DNA of 8,781 nt from Bacteroidota bacterium (lineage in GTDB: Bacteria > Bacteroidota > Bacteroidia > Bacteroidales > VadinHA17): contig VGGM01000041.1 in the NCBI GenBank assembly GCA_016868515.1, positions 1-8,781 on the forward strand, written 5' to 3'. Position numbers and translations under genes: made by a program. Position 1 is the first letter of the stretch. Each line of letters begins with the position of its first letter. Below, in pieces: positions 1 to 6,018 of this stretch. The notes beneath the pieces were generated by a model, which searched no databases, was not told where the DNA came from, and saw only the letters and a program-made list of their open reading frames with translations.

Positions 1-142
1 ATTACGCCCTTATACGCCAGTACGCCATTACGTCATTAAGTCATTACGCCATTACGTCATTAAGTCATTACGTCATTAAGTCATTACGCCATTACGTCAT
101 TAAGTCATTACGTCATTAAGTCATTACGCCATTACGTCATTT
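1..142. repeat. 8-bp tandem repeat with 40-bp higher-order period
   Basis: From base 23 to 142 there are 15 head-to-tail 8-mers of three kinds: A = CGCCATTA, B = CGTCATTA, C = AGTCATTA (the last B ends CGTCATTT). The order is ABC ABCBC ABCBC AB, so a 40-bp unit (ABCBC) is itself repeated at 47-86 and 87-126. Bases 5-22 hold two degenerate copies (CGCCCTTA and CGCCAGTA) separated by 2 nt, and the array continues beyond the left edge. The 8-bp period is not a multiple of three and contains frequent TAA codons, so it is not coding. It is intergenic, ending about 58 bp before the next start codon. Slipped-strand expansion of the 8-mer followed by unequal exchange of the 40-mer would explain the pattern; a function is not evident. 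Confidence 0.9.
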
Positions 143-200
143 TTATTATCTTGCCCCCTGTTCTGTATAAAAATTAGGTATAATTAACAATAAATGAATT

Positions 201-1892
201 ATGACAAAACTGGCGAAATACTTCTTCGCGGTAATGGCCATTCTGGTCATAACCGCAACCGTGGCAGATGCCTGCACCAACTTTATGATTACCAAAGGTG
301 CATCGAAGGACGGGTCGACAATGGTTACATACTCGGCCGACTCACATGTTCTTTATGGTGAGCTCTACTTCTGGCCAGCAAAAAAGTGGCCTGCAGGATC
401 AATGCTTGACGTTTACGAATGGGATACCGGTAAGTTCCTCGGCAAGATTGCACAGGCACCTCAGACCTACTCGGTAGTCGGCAATATGAATGAGCATCAG
501 CTGGCGATTGGCGAAACCACTTTCGGCGGACGGCCGGAGCTGGGAAATACACAGGGCATTATAGACTATGGCAGCCTTATTTACATTACACTTCAAAGGG
601 CGAAGAGTGCACGTGAGGCCATTGCCACTATTGTTAAGCTTACCGATGAGTACGGCTATTACAGCTCAGGTGAGTCATTTTCTATTGCTGACAAGGATGA
701 AGTGTGGATAATGGAGCTCACCGGGAAGGGCGAGGGGAAAAAGGGTATCCTGTGGGTTGCACGCAGGGTTCCTGACGGATATATATCGGGACATGCCAAT
801 CATCCACGGATAACCACATTCCCGCTCTCCGACGGGAAAACATCGATCACTTCGAAGGAGATTGAAAAGATATTCGACCCTGCAGTTGAGAATGCATATG
901 CTGCTGATGTAATTCAGGTGGCACGCGATATGGGTTGGTACTCGGGAGCGGACAGGGATTTCAGTTTCAGCGATACCTATGCCCCGCTCGATTTCGGTTC
1001 GGCACGCTTCTGCGAGGCAAGGGTATGGTCGGGGTTCAACAAGGTGAACAGCCAGATGGGCAAGTATCTCGACTATGCAATGGGTTATAACCTTACCGAA
1101 AGAATGCCTCTGTGGGTTAAGCCCGATCAGAAGCTCAGTGTAAGGGACGTAATGAACATGATGCGCGACTATTACCAGAATACCCCCATGGACATGACGA
1201 AAGACCTGGGTGCAGGTCCCTACGGCAGTACCGTACGCTGGAGGCCCATGCAGTATAAGGTTGACGGTGAGGATTATATCCAGGAACGGGCCATTTCAAC
1301 ACAGCAGACCGGATTTTCGTTTGTTTCACAGAGCCGCAGCTGGCTTCCCGACCCGATTGGGGGTATTCTATGGTTCGGTGTTGATGATACCTATTACACG
1401 GTATACACTCCAATGTATTGCGGAATGACCTCGGTTCCCTCATCATTTGCAGTTGGAAACGGCGATATGATGACATTCAGCGAGAGTGCCGCATTCTGGG
1501 TGTTCAACCAGGTAACCGACTTCGCCTACTCGCGCACACGGCTGGTGATTGGCGATCTGCAGGCGAAGCAGAACCAGCTTGAGGAGGGCTATATTTCAGA
1601 AGTAGCCGGGGTTGATGCCAAAGCTGCCGAACTCTATAAAAAGAATCCGAAAAACGCCGTTAAATACATCACCGGATACTCTGTAACCGCCGGTAACAGA
1701 ACGGTTTCAGAGTGGAAGGAGTTTTACCGGTTTCTCTTCACCAAATATGTTGATGGCAATGTCAAGACTCCGGCCGTGGTGCCTGACGGTTATAACAGGG
1801 TTAACCCGAATTTAGTTCAGCCTGGATATGGTGAGGAATGGAACCGGAGGATCGTTAAAGACACCGGTGACAAGCTGAAAGTCAGGAAGTAA
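201..1892 (+). CDS. Secreted C69-family dipeptidase
   Basis: A 563-residue peptidase of family C69 (formerly U34), N-terminal-nucleophile hydrolases that cleave dipeptides. Residues 1-24 form a signal peptide: Lys3/Lys6, a hydrophobic core at about 8-22 and an A-D-A cleavage site. Cys25 follows directly in the family motif ACTNFMITKGAS, so signal-peptide removal would itself expose the catalytic N-terminal cysteine. Other family blocks visible are GNMNEHQLAIGETTFGGR (about 94-111), EVWIMELTGKGEGK, VARRVPDGYISGHANHPRI and, in the C-terminal half, SWLPDPIGGILWFGVDDTYY followed by SSFAVGNGD. The length is normal for Bacteroidota members. The ATG at 201 is chosen because it gives this leader; an ATG at 194 is out of frame. 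No clear TAnnTTTG promoter is seen between the upstream repeat and the start. The protein should act in the periplasm or outside the cell in peptide scavenging. Its neighbour rplS has a separate promoter, so no operon is implied. Confidence 0.93.
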   Translation: MTKLAKYFFAVMAILVITATVADACTNFMITKGASKDGSTMVTYSADSHVLYGELYFWPAKKWPAGSMLDVYEWDTGKFLGKIAQAPQTYSVVGNMNEHQLAIGETTFGGRPELGNTQGIIDYGSLIYITLQRAKSAREAIATIVKLTDEYGYYSSGESFSIADKDEVWIMELTGKGEGKKGILWVARRVPDGYISGHANHPRITTFPLSDGKTSITSKEIEKIFDPAVENAYAADVIQVARDMGWYSGADRDFSFSDTYAPLDFGSARFCEARVWSGFNKVNSQMGKYLDYAMGYNLTERMPLWVKPDQKLSVRDVMNMMRDYYQNTPMDMTKDLGAGPYGSTVRWRPMQYKVDGEDYIQERAISTQQTGFSFVSQSRSWLPDPIGGILWFGVDDTYYTVYTPMYCGMTSVPSSFAVGNGDMMTFSESAAFWVFNQVTDFAYSRTRLVIGDLQAKQNQLEEGYISEVAGVDAKAAELYKKNPKNAVKYITGYSVTAGNRTVSEWKEFYRFLFTKYVDGNVKTPAVVPDGYNRVNPNLVQPGYGEEWNRRIVKDTGDKLKVRK

Positions 1893-1954
1893 CATACAAT
1901 TATCAATAACCCTGTTTTTTTCGGGCTACTTGCAGGTAATAAAAAAAATATTTG

Positions 1955-1962
1955 TACATTTG
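1955..1962 (+). promoter_or_regulatory. Bacteroidota-type promoter (-7 element) of rplS
   Basis: TACATTTG matches the Bacteroidota sigma-ABfr -7 consensus TAnnTTTG at every fixed position. A CTTG at 1929-1932 could serve as a weak -33 element with 22-bp spacing. Transcription would start a few bases downstream, leaving a leader of about 40 nt before the rplS ATG at 2010. Confidence 0.7.
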
Positions 1963-2009
1963 CGACCGATTTCAGCAAGAGAAACAGTGACAAAATAATT
2001 ATTTGAGCG

Positions 2010-2357
2010 ATGAACTTAATGAGTGTTATAGAGAAGGAATTTGCTTCTGAGAACGAATTCCCGAAATTCAGGGCAGGTGACACGGTTACCGTACATTATA
2101 AAATAAAGGAAGGAAACAAGGAGCGTATACAGCAATACCGCGGTGTTGTTCTTCAGAGGTCGGGCAGCGCCCACACCGAGACCTTCACCGTCCGCAAAAT
2201 GTCGGGTAACGTAGGTGTTGAAAGGATCTTTCCCATATCATCACCGTTCATCGACAAGATTGAGGTCAACAAGTACGGCAAGGTTCGCAGGGCAAGGATT
2301 TTCTACCTCCGCAACCTCACCGGCAAGAAGGCCAGGATTAAGGAAAGAATATTCTGA
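2010..2357 (+). CDS. rplS: 50S ribosomal protein L19
   Basis: Ribosomal protein bL19, 115 residues, the usual length. It binds 23S rRNA of the large subunit near the subunit interface. The family signature is plain: [13 protein letters not shown] near residues 20-32, an RIQQYRGVV block, [21 protein letters not shown] in the centre, [14 protein letters not shown], and the terminal [11 protein letters not shown] segment. The ATG at 2010 ([11 protein letters not shown]) matches where Bacteroidota L19 proteins begin; Met4 is a less likely alternative. The gene stands alone here, without trmD, rimM or rpsP beside it, has its own TAnnTTTG promoter and is followed by a strong hairpin terminator, so it appears to be a single-gene unit. 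Confidence 0.98.
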   Translation: MNLMSVIEKEFASENEFPKFRAGDTVTVHYKIKEGNKERIQQYRGVVLQRSGSAHTETFTVRKMSGNVGVERIFPISSPFIDKIEVNKYGKVRRARIFYLRNLTGKKARIKERIF

Positions 2358-2370
2358 TTAAAGAGATTGC

Positions 2371-2413
2371 CAAAAAGGGAGAGGGCCGCTCAGTTGTGAG
2401 GGGCCCTTTTGGT
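2371..2413. terminator. Bidirectional terminator between rplS and the AsmA gene
   Basis: GGGCCGCTCA (2384-2393) pairs with TGAGGGGCCC (2398-2407) around a GTTG loop: 10 positions with one mismatch. TTTT follows on the plus strand and CCAAAA precedes the stem (2371-2376), so read from the minus strand the same stem is followed by a T-rich tract (TCTCCCTTTTTGG). It lies 26 bp after the rplS stop and about 100 bp past the stop of the convergent AsmA gene, as expected for a shared terminator. Confidence 0.85.
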
Positions 2414-2503
2414 TACTGGTTGCTGGATACTGGTTTCGGGTTTACTCCCTTCGGTCGTGAGCTCGCCCTGCTGTCGCTGGTCTCGGTTCGGGTTGCGGGT
2501 TAG
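2411..2503. repeat. Degenerate 7-bp repeat, consensus about NCKGGTT
   Basis: Heptamers ACTGGTT (2416-2422), GCTGGAT (2423-2429), ACTGGTT (2430-2436) and TCGGGTT (2437-2443) run in tandem. After a more degraded stretch the pattern returns as CTCGGTT (2482-2488), CGGGTT (2489-2494) and GCGGGTT (2495-2501), reaching the stop codon of the AsmA gene. No ORF or RNA gene is recognised. It looks like decayed tandem-repeat filler. Confidence 0.55.
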
Positions 2504-5356
2504 CTAAAGTTTTTTAAGCAGTTCGTCGCGTTTTGCGGCGGCTTCGTCGACAAGCTTCTGAGCCTGTACATCAGCCTCCTTTACCACCTGTCCTGCCTTC
2601 TTGTCGGCCTCCTTGCGAAGCAGATCGGCAGCCCTGGCTGCAGCAGTTTTTGCCAGGGCATTCTTGCCCTCGGCCTCCTTAATTAACCGCTGCGCCTGAA
2701 TATCGGCTTCTGCCCTTATCTTCTCAGCAGCTTTGGCGGCTTCATCCCTAAGGGTCTGAGCCTTCTCTTCAGCCTCCTTCATTAGCTTTGCAGCCTGAGC
2801 CTCCACCTCTTCCCTGGCCTTGTCGGATACTTCTGTAACGACCTCTTTGACAGCTTCCTTCACTTCTGTAGTGGCCTGTTCCTTCAGTGCAGATACCGCA
2901 GATGAAGCACCGCTACCGCCGCCAAAATCGGGCGAAATCTCAGGTTTAAGGGCAGTTCCTCCAACCTTCAGGTTTACCTTTATCACTTCTGCAGGGGTAT
3001 AAGCCAGCCCGAGCCTCGAAGCCTGTGATGCCATGTTATTGATAAGTTCGTTGGCAGCACTGCCCAGTTCGGCTCTGGGTATCTCAGTCTTTATGAAATA
3101 GTTGATTGTCTGATCAAACCCCTGGTCTCCAGAAATATTCATTTTTATATTGCCAAGTCTGGTGTCAAAGGGTGTAACATAAACTCTTCCCTCCTTAACC
3201 CTGAAACCTGCCCTGATATCCCTAAATGTATTAGTGTAATTCTCTCCCACCTTCAGCACCTCCCTTATCTTAGTGAAAGTTGGAGCGTCGACAAGCTGCA
3301 GCTGGCTGGAGGTAATTATTCCTTCGCCGTTAATACTGTTCAGCACAGGCATCATATCGCTGCCCAGCAGGCTTTCAAACTTCAGGTTGAGGTTAACCGC
3401 ACCTTCAATGCCCTTTCCGGCCGGTGCCAGCTTCTGCACCGAGTTAAACGTCTCGAAGGCGCTCTTCACAAGCATATTGGTAACCGCCATATCGGCGCTC
3501 ATAACCGGTTTCAGTGAATCGCGCGTATCGTAAACTGCAGTCATACCTATTTTGCCTCCGAGAATCTCCATCCCGGTGTCGTAAACCCTCAGCATACCGT
3601 CGCGAACCAACAGATTCCCCCTTATGCCTGTCGGTTTAATGGTACCGTAAACCAGTTTGTCAATGACAGCCGCGAAGGTAAAGTCGATATTCTCCGGCAC
3701 CAGTATCAGCGCCAGCGCAGTTGTGTCCTCCTCAACTTCCTCTTCTGCCGGCATTGCGGCCATTATCTCATCAAGGTCAATCATGCGGGAACCAAGGGTA
3801 AGCGTGCCCTTCACGGTTCCGTCGGAAAAGAGGTATGGTAAATAGTTCGACAGCGATCCGGTAATGCTGAAATCGGAGTTCCTGCCGACAATTATACTGC
3901 ACTCCTTTAGTTCGGCTGTTGCAGGATTGAAATCGAACAGCGCCCTGGCTATTGTAACCTCAGGCAAATCGGCCATTGCCACTTTGAATCCCGACAGGCC
4001 CATGGTTCCCTCAGCATGGAAATCCTGGTACTGCTCCTGCTCAATCATCGACATTTTGCCGGCCATACTCAGCGATGTTTCGAGGAAACCGTCGAGTGTC
4101 ATATCCTCCAGCGGAACGGCGCTGGCAAGCGATGCGAAGTTGATTTTGCCACGTGCAGTACCCTTCACCTCAGGGTCGCTCATTGGTGTTCTGATGTTAG
4201 CCGTCATGTCGAACGGATTACCGGCGAGTTCGAAGTGAAATGCAGGCATGTCGACCACCGTTTTGTCCATATCGGTGCCGTTGAAATCAACATTCAGGTC
4301 CATATTTATCGCCGTAATCTTCTCGGGAAGATCGGGATAACTGATGACGCCATTTCTGATGTTGAGGCCCAGAACCGCGTTGGGATATGTACTGTCTGAT
4401 TCGCTGTATGTACCTTTAACTGCACCGTTCAGTCCAAAGGTTCCGTCGGCCCTGAGTCCTTCGTAACCGGTCATATAAACCGCGGGAACCATTGAGAGCA
4501 GCGACTTGAAGCCGGTTCCCGGGGTTGAGAAGGTGATATCGGTGAAGATATCATCGCCGGGCATTGCCACCTCACCCGAGAAATTAAGGGTCAGATCATT
4601 GATGGTGAAGTAATTATCGCGGAAAGTAAATCTGAAGGCATTGAGGTCGGCGAAGAGCCCTATTTCCGAATCGACTGATGCCTCCCTGAGGTACCGTATT
4701 CCGTCATATACAACATCGACGGCGGAGATATCAAGGGCCATATTCAAATCGGTTTCCGATTCCGTCATATCGCCCGACAGGTTGAAATTGAGGTTGCCGA
4801 GGGTAGCCGACATCTTCATTTCCTCGTCAGTATACTGGATTATTCCGTTGTTTATAGCGAACCGGCGCAGTAACAGCCTCATTGAAGATTCACCCTGCTC
4901 CTCTCCTGCCGGTTCACCGGCCACCTGTTCAGCGGGCGACTCTTCCGATGGTTTCATAATATCCCAGTTGGCGGTTCCGTCAGCGAGAACAATTCCATTT
5001 ATCACAGGACTGTCAACCAGTATTGACTTCACCTCATAACCACCGTCGCCAAAAACACTGGCAAGGTTGAACACCACGGAAAATGAACGGAATCCGGCGA
5101 GTGTATCCCCTTCAAACCTATCATTACCAATAACATAGACGCTATTAAGCGAGAATGAGAGATTGGGGAAGTTTTTAAAGAAGCCGAGCGAGTAGTTGCC
5201 TATCTCAACCCTGGCATTGACCATTGAGTTTATCTGGTTTACCACCACTTCTCGAATCTGCTTCTTAAAGATAACCGGCACGAGTATCATTGCGGAGATT
5301 ATCAGGGCTATCAGAGCCAGTACAATCTTTGCGGTAAGTTTGAGGACCGTTTTCAT
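2504..5356 (-). CDS. AsmA-like inner-membrane-anchored envelope protein with coiled-coil tail
   Basis: A 950-residue AsmA-family protein. Proteins of this superfamily (AsmA, TamB, YhdP) are anchored in the inner membrane, extend into the periplasm, and are linked to outer-membrane homeostasis and lipid transport. Visible parts: a transmembrane anchor at about residues 9-29; the N-terminal AsmA block with the FPNLSFSL motif near 63-70; an acidic Glu/Pro/Gly-rich linker at about 137-158; a long beta-rich middle; a second acidic patch (PAEEEVEED, about 536-544); and an AsmA C-terminal-like region at about 550-810. A Gly/Ser linker (811-819) then leads to a roughly 125-residue Ala/Glu/Lys/Arg-rich helical tail with internal similarity (EADIQAQRLIKEAEGK versus EADVQAQKLVDEAAAK). 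The start (ATG at 5356-5354) directly precedes a basic residue and the anchor. The gene is monocistronic here and convergent with rplS. A weak -7 match (TATCTTTA, minus strand of 5424-5431) and a dyad at 5389-5406 lie upstream. Exact cargo is unknown. Confidence 0.85.
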   Translation of the reverse strand: MKTVLKLTAKIVLALIALIISAMILVPVIFKKQIREVVVNQINSMVNARVEIGNYSLGFFKNFPNLSFSLNSVYVIGNDRFEGDTLAGFRSFSVVFNLASVFGDGGYEVKSILVDSPVINGIVLADGTANWDIMKPSEESPAEQVAGEPAGEEQGESSMRLLLRRFAINNGIIQYTDEEMKMSATLGNLNFNLSGDMTESETDLNMALDISAVDVVYDGIRYLREASVDSEIGLFADLNAFRFTFRDNYFTINDLTLNFSGEVAMPGDDIFTDITFSTPGTGFKSLLSMVPAVYMTGYEGLRADGTFGLNGAVKGTYSESDSTYPNAVLGLNIRNGVISYPDLPEKITAINMDLNVDFNGTDMDKTVVDMPAFHFELAGNPFDMTANIRTPMSDPEVKGTARGKINFASLASAVPLEDMTLDGFLETSLSMAGKMSMIEQEQYQDFHAEGTMGLSGFKVAMADLPEVTIARALFDFNPATAELKECSIIVGRNSDFSITGSLSNYLPYLFSDGTVKGTLTLGSRMIDLDEIMAAMPAEEEVEEDTTALALILVPENIDFTFAAVIDKLVYGTIKPTGIRGNLLVRDGMLRVYDTGMEILGGKIGMTAVYDTRDSLKPVMSADMAVTNMLVKSAFETFNSVQKLAPAGKGIEGAVNLNLKFESLLGSDMMPVLNSINGEGIITSSQLQLVDAPTFTKIREVLKVGENYTNTFRDIRAGFRVKEGRVYVTPFDTRLGNIKMNISGDQGFDQTINYFIKTEIPRAELGSAANELINNMASQASRLGLAYTPAEVIKVNLKVGGTALKPEISPDFGGGSGASSAVSALKEQATTEVKEAVKEVVTEVSDKAREEVEAQAAKLMKEAEEKAQTLRDEAAKAAEKIRAEADIQAQRLIKEAEGKNALAKTAAARAADLLRKEADKKAGQVVKEADVQAQKLVDEAAAKRDELLKKL

Positions 5357-5388
5357 ATGTTGTTTATTTTGAATATTTTAGACTATCC

Positions 5389-5406
5389 ATGTTACGTAAT
5401 TAACAT
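5389..5406. promoter_or_regulatory. Palindrome TGTTA-N6-TAACA upstream of the AsmA gene
   Basis: ATGTTA (5389-5394) and TAACAT (5401-5406) are perfect inverted arms around CGTAAT, centred about 41 bp upstream of the AsmA start codon. The spacing equals that of Crp-family sites (TGTGA-N6-TCACA). The 16-bp core TGTTACGTAATTAACA agrees at 13 of 16 positions with the core of the palindrome upstream of the cytochrome gene (8432-8447). A regulatory role is inferred. Confidence 0.4.
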
Positions 5407-5461
5407 AACAGTTTAACGCTGATTAAAGATAGGACAATATTAACCAAATTAAAATTTATGC

Positions 5462-5469
5462 TATATTTG
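5462..5469 (+). promoter_or_regulatory. Promoter -7 element of tRNA-Arg
   Basis: TATATTTG matches TAnnTTTG at all fixed positions and ends 16 bp before the first base of the tRNA, a sensible distance for a short 5' leader. No good -33 TTTG is seen at the normal spacing. Confidence 0.65.
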
Positions 5470-5485
5470 CACGCGGCATAAAAAT

Positions 5486-5559
5486 GGACCCGTAGCTTAA
5501 TTGGATAGAGCATCTGACTACGGATCAGAAGGTTGGGGATTCGAGTTCCTCCGGGTTCA
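5486..5559 (+). tRNA. tRNA-Arg (anticodon ACG)
   Basis: A complete 74-nt cloverleaf. Acceptor GGACCCG pairs with CGGGTTC (5552-5558; one G-U), with discriminator A5559. The D arm is GCTT...AGAGC with a GG in its loop. The anticodon stem TCTGA (5513-5517) pairs with TCAGA (5525-5529) around loop CTACGGA, placing ACG at 5520-5522. The T stem GGGGA pairs with TCCTC around TTCGAGT. A34 is expected to be edited to inosine, so the tRNA would read CGU, CGC and CGA. The following bases are CGA, so CCA is not encoded and must be added. Bases 5544-5559 (tRNA positions 58-73) are also the first 16 nt of a 191-bp unit that recurs downstream. Confidence 0.97.
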
Positions 5560-5734
5560 CGAGCAAATGTAAAGAATTGAATATCAAGTCAAAAGCGAGC
5601 AAAAACAAAAGCTCGCTTTTGCTTTTTACGAAGGTTTTGAATTAAAAATTGCGAAGCAATTTGTCATTGCAAAGCAATGACTTCAATTCTTTCATTTGCA
5701 GCTCTGAGAAGGAGGATCCGCCGCTGAAAGCGGC
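5544..5734 (+). repeat. 191-bp tandem repeat unit, copy 1 (starts inside the tRNA)
   Basis: This copy begins at A58 of the tRNA-Arg T-loop, takes in the tRNA 3' end and continues to the end of a GCCGCT-GAA-AGCGGC hairpin (5720-5734). Copy 2 follows with no gap. Inside the unit, GCAAATG(T)AAAGAATTGAA at 5563-5581 and its inverted partner TTCAATTCTTTCATTTGC at 5682-5699 (one bulged base) enclose a terminator-like hairpin (5590-5621), AAATTGC-GAA-GCAATTT (5646-5662) and GTCATTGC-AAA-GCAATGAC (5663-5681). No credible protein is encoded. Confidence 0.93.
5590..5626 (+). terminator. Intrinsic terminator of tRNA-Arg (copy 1)
   Basis: CAAAAGCGAGC (5590-5600) pairs perfectly with GCTCGCTTTTG (5611-5621) around a 10-nt A-rich loop, followed by CTTTTT. 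It lies about 30 bp after the tRNA and probably ends its transcript. The stem is unchanged in the second repeat copy while the loop has two substitutions. Confidence 0.75.
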
Positions 5735-5925
5735 AGTTCCTCCGGGTTCACGGGCAAATGTAAAGAATTGAACATCAAGTCAAAAGCGAGCAAAAATATA
5801 AGCTCGCTTTTGCTTTTTACGAAGGTTTTGAGTTGAAAATTGCGAAGCAATTTGTCATTGCAAAGCAATGACTTCAATTCTTTCATTTGCAGCTCTGAGA
5901 AGGAGGATCCGCCGCTGAAAGCGGC
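5735..5925 (+). repeat. 191-bp tandem repeat unit, copy 2 (starts with a tRNA 3'-end copy)
   Basis: Aligned to copy 1 at a constant offset of 191 with no indels, I count 6 substitutions (about 97% identity): one just after the tRNA tail, one in the left arm of the outer inverted repeat, two in the terminator loop and two just before the AAATTGC hairpin. The first 18 nt, including the 16 nt of tRNA positions 58-73, match copy 1 exactly, but no tRNA body precedes them. At 5926-5935 a 10-nt third start (AATTCCTACG, 8 of 10 matching) marks either a third, lost unit or the ancestral junction. Confidence 0.93.
5781..5817 (+). terminator. Terminator-like hairpin in repeat copy 2
   Basis: The same 11-bp stem as in copy 1 (5781-5791 with 5802-5812), loop AAAAATATAA, followed by CTTTTT. 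It may be a backup terminator or simply a duplicated one. Confidence 0.6.
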
Positions 5926-5961
5926 AATTCCTACGAATCTTAATAATTTGATATACAGATA

Positions 5962-5993
5962 AACCAGAAAGGCTGCCGCTTTCGCAACAGCCT
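5962..5993 (-). terminator. Terminator of the cytochrome-rhodanese cluster
   Basis: Read on the minus strand, AGGCTGTTGC pairs with GCGGCAGCCT (two G-U pairs) around a GAAA tetraloop, then TTTCTGGTTT. It lies about 25 bp beyond the stop of the rhodanese gene. The U-tract is short, so termination may be incomplete. Confidence 0.6.
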
Positions 5994-6018
5994 CACGGGT
6001 TTTAAGAATTGAAGACTG

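Larger units (their letters stand above)
5560..6018. other. 459-bp stretch without protein genes
   Basis: Apart from the two 191-bp units and the minus-strand terminator described separately, bases 5936-5961 are AT-rich with nothing recognisable. The one ORF of note (5692-5886, minus strand) runs through repeat hairpins and resembles no protein family. Confidence 0.8.

Noticed and set aside
1..142. CRISPR-like array
   Set aside because: Units are 8 bp with no unique spacers; all intervals are made of the same three 8-mers. It is a simple tandem repeat.
152..178. Promoter of the dipeptidase gene (TATAAAAA region)
   Set aside because: There is no TAnnTTTG match, and the nearest TTG is badly spaced; the evidence is too weak to annotate.
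1902..1927. Terminator after the dipeptidase gene
   Set aside because: CCCTG, a T run and CGGGC suggest a hairpin, but the pairing is at most three or four bases with the T run in the loop, so it is not a credible terminator.
4016..4399. 127-codon plus-strand ORF
   Set aside because: It is antisense to the AsmA gene, with no leader or recognisable domain; several similar shadows occur along that gene.
5692..5886. 64-codon minus-strand ORF
   Set aside because: It runs through the hairpins of the 191-bp repeat, and its residues follow the palindromes rather than a protein family.
5544..5925. Integrated mobile element with attL/attR
   Set aside because: The tRNA-tail direct repeats look like attachment sites, but the 191-bp intervals contain no integrase or other gene, so no mobile element is called; only the repeat is annotated.
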